Assembly: GCF_036237315.1 (NCBI RefSeq)
Contig: NZ_CP108356.1
Location: 4,398,501 to 4,462,500, forward strand
Reading direction: 5' to 3'
Length of the DNA stretch: 64,000 nucleotides
DNA from: Streptomyces sp. NBC_01351
GTDB taxonomy: Bacteria; Actinomycetota; Actinomycetes; Streptomycetales; Streptomycetaceae
Shown here: positions 47,623 through 55,879 of the stretch, one piece after another
Position numbering within the stretch: position 1 is the stretch's first letter
Layout: each line of letters begins with the position of its first letter
Translations under genes and position numbers: made by a program
Notes under the pieces: generated by a model
The model's input: only the letters and a program-made list of their open reading frames with translations
Told to the model about the DNA's origin: nothing
Databases searched by the model: none

Positions 47623-47936
47623 TGACCCCCGACGATCGCGGCTTCCGTCGCGAAATGGCATCCGCGTACCGCTCCGGATGGCAGTTCATCGATCTGGCCA
47701 CGGCGATCCCCCATCCTGGCGACTCCCTTGTCGTCACCCTGTTCGGGCAGCCGATCGTCGTCGTGCGCGAGGAGGATGACGACGTCCGCGCCTACCGCTG
47801 TCTGCGCCGCCCCCGCGGTGCGCCGCAGCCCGTCCGCTGCGAGGTGCGCTACGGAATGGTCTTCGTCAACCTCGACCAGCGTGACCACCAGCTCTTCGAG
47901 CCCGATATCACCACCGCCACCCCCCGCAGTGCCTGA
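47622..47936 (+). CDS. Rieske-like protein lacking the expected His ligands
   Basis: The protein is 104 aa. YRSGWQFIDLATAIPHPGDS, LVVTLFGQPIVVVREEDDDV, then AYRCLRRPRGAP and RCEVRYGMVFVNLD parallel the N-terminal Rieske domain of ring-hydroxylating oxygenases (normally CxH ... CxxH). Both Cys positions remain, but Leu-Arg and Val-Arg-Tyr stand where the His ligands belong, so a normal 2Fe-2S Rieske cluster is unlikely. The catalytic domain of such oxygenases is absent. The start codon shares a base with the stop of the repeat-peptide gene, so the two products are made together. Confidence 0.65.
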   Translation: MTPDDRGFRREMASAYRSGWQFIDLATAIPHPGDSLVVTLFGQPIVVVREEDDDVRAYRCLRRPRGAPQPVRCEVRYGMVFVNLDQRDHQLFEPDITTATPRSA

Positions 47937-47979
47937 AGCGATTCCCCCGTCGTTGCAGATCGCTCAGGTGCTACCCCCA

Positions 47980-48023
47980 CACAACGGCGCCATCGTGGAC
48001 CTGACCACGATGGCGCCGTTGTG
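47980..48023. terminator. Perfect 19-bp hairpin
   Basis: CACAACGGCGCCATCGTGG / CCACGATGGCGCCGTTGTG with loop ACCTGA lies 44 bp after the Rieske-like gene and 45 bp from the stop of the convergent PPOX gene. Confidence 0.9.
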
Positions 48024-48067
48024 CTGTCCGCGTCCATGGGTCGACCGGACAAGTTTGGGAAACCCGC

Positions 48068-48481
48068 TCAGGCGCGGCCCATGGCCCGGTCCAAGGTGAT
48101 CTCCAGGACCACCCGGTCGGGATTGGGTGAGGGCGTGCGCCCGTAGCGCTCCGCGTAGCGCGCCACCGCCTCGGCGACCGAGGCCTCGTCCGTCAGGACG
48201 ACCGCGCGCCCCTCCAGGGTGGCCCAGCGCCGCCCTTCCATCTGGCAGACCGCGACCCGGGCCGAGCCCGGCCCGGTCGCCTGGGCCGCCAGGACGTTGC
48301 GGACCTTCTTGCTGTGCTTGTTGCTGATGACCCGGGCCACGCCGGCCTCCGGGTCGTACGTCACGCCCACCGGGACCACGTGCGGGGAGCCGTCGGGCCG
48401 TGGGGTGGTCAGCGTGCAGACGTGCCGCTCCCGCCAGAAGGCGAGGTACTCGGGCGTCGGGTTGAGTACGTCATGGGACAT
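48068..48481 (-). CDS. F420/flavin-dependent PPOX-class protein
   Basis: The protein is 137 aa with the split-barrel flavin reductase pattern: LAFWRERHVCTLTTPRPDGS, PHVVPVGVTYDPEAGVARVI, then RVAVCQMEGRRWATLEGRAV. This resembles the FDOR (F420-dependent PPOX class) proteins that reduce small unsaturated compounds. The ATG at 48481 begins MSHDVLNPTPEYL. It is divergent from clpB, and the HspR operator at 48519-48539 lies between them, so its promoter could also feel HspR. Confidence 0.8.
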   Translation of the reverse strand: MSHDVLNPTPEYLAFWRERHVCTLTTPRPDGSPHVVPVGVTYDPEAGVARVISNKHSKKVRNVLAAQATGPGSARVAVCQMEGRRWATLEGRAVVLTDEASVAEAVARYAERYGRTPSPNPDRVVLEITLDRAMGRA

Positions 48482-48518
48482 GGCCCGAAGGGTACGGGCC
48501 CGGCGGCCCCGAATCGTC

Positions 48519-48539
48519 CTTGAGTGGAATAGACTCAAC
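48519..48539. promoter_or_regulatory. HAIR element (HspR operator) upstream of clpB
   Basis: CTTGAGT-N7-ACTCAAC, one mismatch from the HAIR consensus, lies 53 bp before the clpB start. TTGCAT and related hexamers just downstream may be promoter boxes. Confidence 0.9.
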
Positions 48540-48592
48540 TTTGCATACGCTGAGCTTGTCATGGTTACCCCTTGGGGAGAGGAGAAGACGCA

Positions 48593-51193
48593 GTGGACGC
48601 CGAGCTGACGAACAAGAGCCGGGACGCCCTGAACGCGGCGACCAGCAGGGCCGTCAAGGACGGTCACGCCGACCTGACTCCCGCGCACCTGCTGCTGGCG
48701 CTGCTCGCCGGCGAGGACAACGAGAACGTCATCGACCTGCTGGTCGCCACCGACGCCGACCAGGCCGCCGTGCGCGGCGGCGCCGAGCGGCTGCTCGCCG
48801 CCCTGCCCAGCGTCACCGGCTCCACCGTCGCGCCCCCGCAGCCCACCCGCGACCTGCTCGCCGTACTCGCCGAAGCCGACGCCCGGGCGGGCAAGCTCGG
48901 CGACGAGTACCTCTCCACCGAACACCTGCTCATCGGCATCGCCGCCAAGGGCGGCGCGGCCGGTGAGGTCCTGACCAACCAGGGCGCGAGCGCGAAGAAG
49001 CTGCTCGCCGCCTTCGAGAACGCACGAGGAGGACGGCGGGTGACCAGCCCCGACCCCGAGGGTCAGTACAAGGCCCTGGAGAAGTTCGGCACCGATTTCA
49101 CGGCGGCCGCGCGCGAGGGCAAGCTCGACCCGGTGATCGGCCGGGACCACGAGATCCGCCGCGTCGTCCAGGTGCTCTCGCGTCGCACCAAGAACAACCC
49201 GGTGCTCATCGGCGAGCCCGGCGTCGGCAAGACGGCCGTCGTCGAGGGCCTGGCCCAGCGCATCGTCAAGGGCGACGTCCCCGAGTCCCTGAAGAACAAG
49301 CGCCTGGTCTCCCTGGACCTCGGCGCGATGGTCGCCGGCGCCAAGTACCGCGGCGAGTTCGAGGAGCGGCTCAAGACCGTCCTCGCCGAGATCAAGTCGA
49401 GCGACGGCCAGATCATCACCTTCATCGACGAGCTGCACACCGTCGTCGGCGCGGGCGCCGGCGGCGATTCCGCCATGGACGCGGGCAACATGCTCAAGCC
49501 CATGCTGGCCCGCGGCGAACTGCGCATGGTCGGCGCGACCACCCTCGACGAGTACCGCGAGCGCATCGAGAAGGACGCGGCGCTGGAGCGGCGCTTCCAG
49601 CAGGTGCTGGTCGCCGAGCCGTCCGTCGAGGACACCATCGCGATCCTGCGCGGGCTCAAGGGCCGCTACGAGGCCCACCACAAGGTCCAGATCAACGACA
49701 GCGCCCTCGTCGCCGCCGCGACCCTCTCCGACCGGTACATCACCTCCCGCTTCCTCCCCGACAAGGCCATCGACCTCGTCGACGAGGCCATGTCCCGGCT
49801 GCGCATGGAGATCGACTCCTCGCCCCTGGAGATCGACGAGCTCCAGCGCTCGGTCGACCGCCTGCGCATGGAGGAGCTGGCGCTGAAGAACGAGTCCGAC
49901 CCGGCCTCGCTGGAGCGGCTCGACAAGATCCGCAAGGACCTCGCCGACAAGGAGGAGGACCTGCGCGGCCTGACCGCCCGCTGGGAGAAGGAGAAGCAGT
50001 CCCTGAACCGGGTCGGCGAGCTCAAGGAGCGCCTGGACGACCTGCGCGGGCAGGCCGAGCGCGCGCAGCGCGACGGCGACTTCGACTCCGCCTCCAAGCT
50101 GCTCTACGGGGAGATCCCCGCCCTGGAGCGCGAGCTGGCCGAGGCCACCGAGGAGGAGGCGGAGGCCTCCAAGGCGGGCGGCGCCAAAGACAGCATGGTC
50201 CGGGACGAGGTCGGCCCCGACGACATCGCGGACGTGGTCGGCGCCTGGACCGGCATTCCGGCCGGTCGGCTGCTCCAGGGGGAGACCGAGAAGCTGCTCC
50301 GCATGGAGGACGAGCTGGGCCGCCGCCTGATCGGCCAGGGCGAGGCCGTCCGGGCCGTCTCGGACGCCGTACGCCGCACCCGCGCCGGAATCGCCGACCC
50401 GGACCGGCCGACCGGCTCGTTCCTCTTCCTCGGCCCCACGGGCGTCGGCAAGACGGAGCTGGCCAAGGCCCTCGCCGACTTCCTCTTCGACGACGAGCGG
50501 GCCATGATCCGCATCGACATGTCGGAGTACTCCGAGAAGCACAGCGTGGCCCGCCTCGTCGGCGCCCCGCCCGGGTACGTCGGCTACGAGGAGGGCGGCC
50601 AGCTCACCGAGGCGGTGCGCAGGCGCCCGTACTCCGTCGTCCTGCTGGACGAGGTGGAGAAGGCCCACCCCGAGGTCTTCGACATCCTGCTCCAGGTCCT
50701 CGACGACGGCCGCCTCACGGACGGCCAGGGCCGCACGGTGGACTTCCGCAACACCATCCTGATCCTCACCTCGAACCTGGGCAGCCAGTTCCTGATGGAC
50801 CCGGCGACCTCGGCGGAGGACAAGAAGGCCAGGGTCCTGGACGTGGTCCGCGCCTCCTTCAAGCCGGAGTTCCTCAACCGCCTCGACGACCTGGTGGTCT
50901 TCTCCGCCCTGAACAGGGACGAGCTGGCCCACATCGCCGAGCTCCAGATCGGCCGCCTGGCCAAGCGCCTGGCCGACCGGCGCCTGACCCTGGACATCAC
51001 GCCCGAGGCCCTGGCCTGGCTCGCGGACAAGGGCAACGACCCGGCGTACGGCGCCCGGCCCCTGCGCCGCCTGATCCAGACGGCGATCGGCGACCGGCTG
51101 GCGAAGGAGATCCTGGCCGGCGAGGTCCGCGACGGTGACACCGTACGGGTGGACGTGGCGGGCGAGGATCTGCTGGTCGGCAAGGCGCTCTGA
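48593..51193 (+). CDS. clpB: Disaggregase ClpB
   Basis: The protein is 866 aa. The N-domain covers residues ~1-150. AAA-1 has Walker [21 protein letters not shown] and Walker [15 protein letters not shown]. The middle coiled coil is at ~400-520 ([20 protein letters not shown]), the feature that distinguishes ClpB from ClpA/C. AAA-2 has [19 protein letters not shown] and [20 protein letters not shown]. It pulls proteins out of aggregates with DnaK. The GTG at 48593 has a GAGAGGAGAAG site. It is HspR-controlled through the upstream HAIR box. Confidence 0.97.
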   Translation: MDAELTNKSRDALNAATSRAVKDGHADLTPAHLLLALLAGEDNENVIDLLVATDADQAAVRGGAERLLAALPSVTGSTVAPPQPTRDLLAVLAEADARAGKLGDEYLSTEHLLIGIAAKGGAAGEVLTNQGASAKKLLAAFENARGGRRVTSPDPEGQYKALEKFGTDFTAAAREGKLDPVIGRDHEIRRVVQVLSRRTKNNPVLIGEPGVGKTAVVEGLAQRIVKGDVPESLKNKRLVSLDLGAMVAGAKYRGEFEERLKTVLAEIKSSDGQIITFIDELHTVVGAGAGGDSAMDAGNMLKPMLARGELRMVGATTLDEYRERIEKDAALERRFQQVLVAEPSVEDTIAILRGLKGRYEAHHKVQINDSALVAAATLSDRYITSRFLPDKAIDLVDEAMSRLRMEIDSSPLEIDELQRSVDRLRMEELALKNESDPASLERLDKIRKDLADKEEDLRGLTARWEKEKQSLNRVGELKERLDDLRGQAERAQRDGDFDSASKLLYGEIPALERELAEATEEEAEASKAGGAKDSMVRDEVGPDDIADVVGAWTGIPAGRLLQGETEKLLRMEDELGRRLIGQGEAVRAVSDAVRRTRAGIADPDRPTGSFLFLGPTGVGKTELAKALADFLFDDERAMIRIDMSEYSEKHSVARLVGAPPGYVGYEEGGQLTEAVRRRPYSVVLLDEVEKAHPEVFDILLQVLDDGRLTDGQGRTVDFRNTILILTSNLGSQFLMDPATSAEDKKARVLDVVRASFKPEFLNRLDDLVVFSALNRDELAHIAELQIGRLAKRLADRRLTLDITPEALAWLADKGNDPAYGARPLRRLIQTAIGDRLAKEILAGEVRDGDTVRVDVAGEDLLVGKAL

Positions 51194-51197
51194 CCGG

Positions 51198-51228
51198 GCT
51201 GCGGGCGGACCGGGTGTCCGCCCGCAGC
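51198..51228 (+). terminator. Terminator after clpB
   Basis: GCTGCGGGCGGAC / GTCCGCCCGCAGC, loop CGGGT, lies 4 bp past the clpB stop. Confidence 0.85.
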
Positions 51229-51306
51229 GGATCGCCCGTCCGGGGCTGGACACGGAGTGGGCGGGATGGGGGAGGATGAAGGTATCCGCACGAAGGGAAG
51301 TACACG

Positions 51307-51849
51307 GTGAGCATCGACCCGGCCTCGATTCCGAACTTCGGAGGGCAGCAGCCCGATCCGCAGGCCACAGGACCGGCGGGCCCCGTCGTCCCCGACCAGG
51401 ATCTGGTCAAGCAGCTGCTGGAGCAGATGGAGCTCAAGTACGTCGTCGACGACGAGGGTGACCTCGCGGCGCCGTGGGAGGAGTTCCGCACGTACTTCAT
51501 GTTCCGCGGCGAGGACGAGCAGCAGGTCTTCTCGGTGCGGACCTTCTACGACCGTCCGCACAAGATCGACGAGAAGCCCCAGCTCCTCGAGTCGATCGAC
51601 GACTGGAACCGCCGCACCCTGTGGCCGAAGGTCTACAGCCACACCCACGACGACGGCTCGGTCCGCCTGATCGGTGAGGCGCAGATGCTGATCGGCACCG
51701 GCGTCAACCTGGAGCACTTCGTGTCCTCCACGGTCAGCTGGGTCCGCGCCTCCATCGAATTCGACAAGTGGCTCGTCGAGCAGCTCGGCCTGGAGAAGGA
51801 CGTCGACTCCGCCGACGGCGACGACGAGGGCAACGGCGAGACCAACTAG
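51307..51849 (+). CDS. YbjN-domain protein
   Basis: The protein is 180 aa with the YbjN fold pattern: VKQLLEQMELKYVVDDEGDL, FRTYFMFRGEDEQQVFSVRT, SIDDWNRRTLWPKVYSHTHD, then LEHFVSSTVSWVRASIEFDK. The C-terminal tail is acidic (DSADGDDEGNGETN). The family has a type III secretion chaperone-like fold and is of unclear role in actinobacteria. The GTG at 51307 lies behind AAGGGAAG. Confidence 0.85.
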   Translation: MSIDPASIPNFGGQQPDPQATGPAGPVVPDQDLVKQLLEQMELKYVVDDEGDLAAPWEEFRTYFMFRGEDEQQVFSVRTFYDRPHKIDEKPQLLESIDDWNRRTLWPKVYSHTHDDGSVRLIGEAQMLIGTGVNLEHFVSSTVSWVRASIEFDKWLVEQLGLEKDVDSADGDDEGNGETN

Positions 51850-51868
51850 CCGTCACGCCGTTCCGCCG

Positions 51869-53059
51869 TTACAGCGGCACCTTGGCCACGAGCAGCAGGT
51901 ACAGCCCGTAGCCGTAGCTGAGCCCGGCCAGCACCCCGGTCACCACGATCGCGGTGCGCGGCCGGGCTCTCGCCATGACGGCGGCCATCGGCAGGAGCAG
52001 CGGGAACGCCGGCAGCAGGAAGCGCGGCTTCGACTCGAAGTAGCCGGCCCCGCCGAAGGCGATCAGCAGCAGTATCCCGGTGTACGCGAGCAGCGGCAGC
52101 GGGGTCCGGTCCAGTACGAGCAGCATGGCGAGCAGCCCGGCGGCGGCCAGCAGCGCCACGGTCACGGTGGTGGCGAGCGGCACGTGCCCGCCGGTCAGCA
52201 CCTGCTCCGCCGAGCGCAGCGCCCCGACGCCGAAGTCGAACTTCGACCCCCAGTGCCGCTGCACGGCGAAGTAGCCGCCGAGGGGGTTGCCCATGTGCAC
52301 CCCGACGGCCAGGACGTACGCGGCCCAGCCCGCCGGCGCCAGCAGCCCGGCCGCCCACACCTCGGGCGCGCGGGACTTCCGTACGACGATCGCGTGCAGC
52401 GCCATCACCGACACGGCGGCCGCGACGGCCAGCCCGGTGGGCCGGGTCAGTCCGGCGAGCACGGCGAGCGAGGCGGCCCACATCCAGCGGCCGCGCAGCA
52501 GGGCGTACAGGGCCCAGGCGGCGAGCGCGGCCAGCACGGGCTCGGTGTAGGCCAGGGAGAGCACCACGGAGTGCGGGAGCGCCGCCCAGAGCCCCACGAG
52601 CAGCAGCCCGGCGCGCGGCCCGATGACCCGCTCCCCGACCTTGTACACGCCGACGGCGGCCACGGCGGCCGAGACCCAGGCGATGAGGATCCCCGCGGGG
52701 ACGAGCCCGCCGGGCAGCACGGATCCGACGAGCCGTATCAGCGTCGGGTAGAGCGGGAAGAAGGCGAAGTCGCTCTGGATGGACCCGGTGCCGGTGAGCG
52801 GGTGGGGCCACATCTGGGTGCGCCCGTAGCCGTTGGCGGCGATCTTCAGGTACCAGACGGAGTCCCAGGAGACCCCGAGCACCCGCAGCGGATCCTTCCC
52901 GGCCCACCAGGACCCGATGGCGAGCACGAGCACCCCCGCGCCGCGTACGGCGGCGAACACCGTGAGCGCGATCACGGTCGTCGGCGCGGCCGAACGTACG
53001 GCTCGGAGCGCGCGGATCTCCAGGGGCGACGAGGTCACCGTCGCTCTGCCCGTTGCCAT
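51869..53059 (-). CDS. Multi-pass mannosyltransferase-like protein (PIG-V type)
   Basis: The protein is 396 aa with about 9-10 hydrophobic segments. The first loop holds SWDSVWYLKIAANGYGRTQM, which matches the acidic motif after TM1 of the PIG-V/GT-C mannosyltransferases that use a polyprenyl-phosphate sugar. Later signatures include FFPLYPTLIRLVGSVLP and AYTEPVLAALAAWALYALLR. It probably acts on a lipid or protein outside the membrane. The ATG at 53059 has a GGAAAG site; a GTG at 53095 would add 12 residues. Confidence 0.8.
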   Translation of the reverse strand: MATGRATVTSSPLEIRALRAVRSAAPTTVIALTVFAAVRGAGVLVLAIGSWWAGKDPLRVLGVSWDSVWYLKIAANGYGRTQMWPHPLTGTGSIQSDFAFFPLYPTLIRLVGSVLPGGLVPAGILIAWVSAAVAAVGVYKVGERVIGPRAGLLLVGLWAALPHSVVLSLAYTEPVLAALAAWALYALLRGRWMWAASLAVLAGLTRPTGLAVAAAVSVMALHAIVVRKSRAPEVWAAGLLAPAGWAAYVLAVGVHMGNPLGGYFAVQRHWGSKFDFGVGALRSAEQVLTGGHVPLATTVTVALLAAAGLLAMLLVLDRTPLPLLAYTGILLLIAFGGAGYFESKPRFLLPAFPLLLPMAAVMARARPRTAIVVTGVLAGLSYGYGLYLLLVAKVPL

Positions 53060-53198
53060 GTTTCCCGACTTTCCGCTCGTGGTGGGTCCGCTCACGGCGT
53101 CGTGAGGTCTTCGGGCACGTTCGCACGGTCAGCTTCACATCGGCCTCAGCCACCTCGCAAGCACGCGCGGGCGGACCCCGGGGCCGGCAGGACTCCCG

Positions 53199-54401
53199 CT
53201 AGAGCCCGCGCAGCCGGGACACGGCCTCCTGGAGGACGTCGGTCCGCTTGCAGAAGGCCCAGCGGACCTGGGTGGCTCCGGCGGAGGTGTCGTCGTAGAA
53301 GACCTGGTTGGGGATGGCGACGACCCCACAGCGCTCGGGCAGGGCGCGGCAGAAGGCGAGGCCGTCCTTCTCGCCGAGCGGGGTGATGTCGGTGGTGATG
53401 AAGTACGTGCCCTGGGGGCGGAAGACCTCGAAGCCGGCCGCGGCGAGGCCGTCGGAGAGGAGGTCGCGCTTGGCGGCCAGGTCGGCGCGGAAGGTGTCGT
53501 AGTACGTGTCGGGGAGGGCGAGGGCCTCGGCGATCGCGTACTGGAAGGGGCCCGAGGAGACGTACGTGAGGAACTGCTTCGCCGAGCGGACCGCCGTGAT
53601 CAGGGCCGGGGGAGCGGTGACCCAGCCGACCTTCCAGCCGGTGAAGGAGAAGGTCTTCCCGGCCGAGGAGATGGTGACCGTGCGCTCGCGCATGCCCGGC
53701 AGGCCGGCCAGCGGGATGTGGGCGCCCTCGAAGACCAGGTGCTCGTACACCTCGTCCGTGACGACGAGGAGGTCGCGCTCCACGGCGAGGGCGGCGATGG
53801 CCGTTAGCTCGTCCCGGGTGAGGACGGTGCCCGTCGGGTTGTGCGGGGTGTTGAGCAGCAGCAGGCGGGTGCGGGGGGTGACGGCGGCGCGCAGCTCGTC
53901 GAGGTCGAGGGCGAAGGCCCCGGCGTGCGGGCGCAGGGTGACGGGGACGCGTACCGCGCCGGCCATCGCGATGCAGGCCGCGTACGAGTCGTAGTACGGC
54001 TCCAGCGCGATGACCTCGTCACCCGGTTCCAGGAGGGCCAGGAGGGCGGCGGCGATGGCCTCCGTGGCGCCCGCCGTGACCAGCACCTCGGTGTCGGGGT
54101 CGTAGGTCAGGCCGTAGAAGCGCTGCTGGTGGGCGGCGACCGCGGTGCGCAGTTCGGGGACTCCGGGGCCGGGCGGGTACTGGTTGCCGAGACCCGTGAG
54201 GACCGCCCGGGAGGCCGCCTCCGCGATCGCCGCCGGGCCGTCGGTGTCGGGGAAGCCCTGGCCCAGGTTGATCGAACCGGTGCGGGCGGCCAGTGCCGAC
54301 ATCTCCGCGAAGATCGTCGTGCCGAAGGCCGCGAGGCGGCGGTTCAGGAAGGGGCGGTCGCTGCGGTCGTCGCTGCTCACGGGTGCGCTCATGGGCGCCA
54401 T
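53199..54401 (-). CDS. PLP-dependent class I/II aminotransferase (DapC/MetC-like)
   Basis: The protein is 400 aa. NLGQGFPDTDGP, LLLNTPHNPTGTVLTRDEL and the PLP lysine in TISSAGKTFSFTGWKVGW are visible, with a C-terminal arginine in FYDDTSAGATQVRWAFCK. This pattern fits N-succinyldiaminopimelate or glutamine/kynurenine aminotransferases; the substrate is not settled. ATGs at 54401 and 54392 are both possible starts. It is single, read leftward. Confidence 0.85.
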   Translation of the reverse strand: MAPMSAPVSSDDRSDRPFLNRRLAAFGTTIFAEMSALAARTGSINLGQGFPDTDGPAAIAEAASRAVLTGLGNQYPPGPGVPELRTAVAAHQQRFYGLTYDPDTEVLVTAGATEAIAAALLALLEPGDEVIALEPYYDSYAACIAMAGAVRVPVTLRPHAGAFALDLDELRAAVTPRTRLLLLNTPHNPTGTVLTRDELTAIAALAVERDLLVVTDEVYEHLVFEGAHIPLAGLPGMRERTVTISSAGKTFSFTGWKVGWVTAPPALITAVRSAKQFLTYVSSGPFQYAIAEALALPDTYYDTFRADLAAKRDLLSDGLAAAGFEVFRPQGTYFITTDITPLGEKDGLAFCRALPERCGVVAIPNQVFYDDTSAGATQVRWAFCKRTDVLQEAVSRLRGL

Positions 54402-54528
54402 CCTGAGGGCAACCTCTGGACTTGCTCAAGTGTGCTTTGGGCCGCGTGGCCTGCGGGCATCCCCACTGCACGCGGGACGAGGGGATCCCGCTCCCCGGGA
54501 AGACCGGGGTGTGAGAGAGGGGGCGGAC

Positions 54529-54762
54529 ATGACGTTCGTCTTCATCATGATCGGGATGCTCGTTCTCGTCTTCCTCGGGGCCGTGGCGGTCAAGTCGTTC
54601 CGGCAGGGGTACTCCGGACCGCGTTCGAAGAACAGGAAGAGCAGCTGGTGGGCAGGGGGCAACGGCTCCGGCGGGTCGTCCTCCTGCGGGGGCGGAGGAT
54701 CCTCCTGCGGCTCGTCGTCCTCGTGCGGCGGCGGCGGGGGGTGCGGCGGCGGTTCCAGCTGA
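54529..54762 (+). CDS. Small membrane protein with Cys/Gly/Ser-rich tail
   Basis: The protein is 77 aa. A hydrophobic helix (FVFIMIGMLVLVFLGAVAVK) is followed by a short basic linker and then ~30 residues of Gly, Ser and Cys (SSCGSSSSCGGGGGCGGG) with five to six cysteines. The ATG at 54529 follows GAGAGAGGGGG. Topology with the tail outside would allow disulfides or metal binding. I recognise no family; the tail resembles extracellular Cys-rich repeats. Confidence 0.6.
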   Translation: MTFVFIMIGMLVLVFLGAVAVKSFRQGYSGPRSKNRKSSWWAGGNGSGGSSSCGGGGSSCGSSSSCGGGGGCGGGSS

Positions 54763-54792
54763 CACGGGGCAGCGGGCACCGCGTGGAAGAGG

Positions 54793-54822
54793 GCGCCCGG
54801 CGGGTCGATTCCCGCCGGGCGC
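54793..54822 (+). terminator. Hairpin after the Cys-rich gene
   Basis: GCGCCCGGCGGG / CCCGCCGGGCGC, loop TCGATT, 30 bp past the stop at 54762. Confidence 0.8.
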
Positions 54823-55062
54823 GCTCTCGTTTTCGGGTGCATCGTTGAACACGTGAACTGTGGAGCCCCCGGGGGGATGTAAACCCCGTCAAGTTGGGTA
54901 AAAACGCTGTGAGTGCCGTGCCTTTCATGATTCCCTCGGTTGAGTAGACCAGTCCTCGGACCTCCCTGGACTTCCTGTGGACCCGTGCCGGGTTCCCCCC
55001 ACCCGTTGACTACCGCTGGCGGGCCCCGGCCCATCTCCCTCGCGCGTTTGCGGAGCCGACTC

Positions 55063-55611
55063 ATGCTCACGACCCTCCAGACCTCCTACACCGACACGCG
55101 TGCCGCCGATCTCGCCTGGGCCCTGGGTCGGGAGCGGCTGCCCGCCCTGGCCGTACTGAACCTCGAACTGGCGAACGCCAAGGTGGAGTTGCGCCTGCTC
55201 GGGGCCTCCCATCAGGTGCTCCTGGAGGAGGGCGAGGTGCTCTGCTCGGAGACGGTCGCCTGCATGCCGGGCAGCAGTACGCCGCTGCCGCTCGGGGTGG
55301 CCAAGCGGGTGGGCGACTGGGAGTACGAGTTCGCCGCGCGGGTCGAGACCCTCTCCCGGGGGTCCTTCGCGGGGCGGGCGCAGGAACTGCTCGCACTGGT
55401 GGCGGACCATCCGAACGGGCTCGCGGGGACCTTCCCGGGCAGCCCGCACGCCTTCACCGCCATGCTCGCGCAGCGCCACGAGGGGCAGGTGCGGTGGCGC
55501 ACCTGGCACGCGTACCCGCAGGAGGGCCAACTGGTCGCCACCCGGACGCGGGTCGGGATGCGGATGGGCGCCGCGGCGGCCGTTGCGGCGGAGTCGCCCG
55601 CGCTGCTATAG
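55063..55611 (+). CDS. DUF2617 family protein
   Basis: The protein is 182 aa. It begins MLTTLQTSYTDTRAADLAWA and contains LALVADHPNGLAGTFPGSPH and WRTWHAYPQEGQLVATRTRV, the conserved pattern of DUF2617, a one-gene-per-genome actinobacterial family usually next to a spermidine-synthase-like gene, as here. The ATG at 55063 has a GGAG site. The role is unknown. Confidence 0.85.
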   Translation: MLTTLQTSYTDTRAADLAWALGRERLPALAVLNLELANAKVELRLLGASHQVLLEEGEVLCSETVACMPGSSTPLPLGVAKRVGDWEYEFAARVETLSRGSFAGRAQELLALVADHPNGLAGTFPGSPHAFTAMLAQRHEGQVRWRTWHAYPQEGQLVATRTRVGMRMGAAAAVAAESPALL

Positions 55612-55879
55612 CGCTCGCCGGCGGAGCCGTGGCGGGGTGGTGGAGCGGTGGTGGCGGCGTCGCGGCCGGCGTCGTGGCACGGTGGTGGTCCCGGTCGTGG
55701 CGCCGTCGTTGCGTCGCTGGGGAAAGGGGTGCGCGGGCGCGCGGGAGCGCCGGGGCGCCGGATCGGCCGTCCGGGGCGCGGGCGTTGCGCGGTGGTTACG
55801 CCAACTGGCTGGATCAGTACGCCACTTGCACCCATGTGGGTGACCGGGTGCGAGTGGGTGGTGACGTACGGTTCGCTTC

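Noticed and set aside
48068..51253. A 1061-codon open frame on the minus strand across clpB
   Set aside because: It is antisense to clpB and reflects GC-biased codon use; only its last 137 codons (to 48068) are the real PPOX gene.
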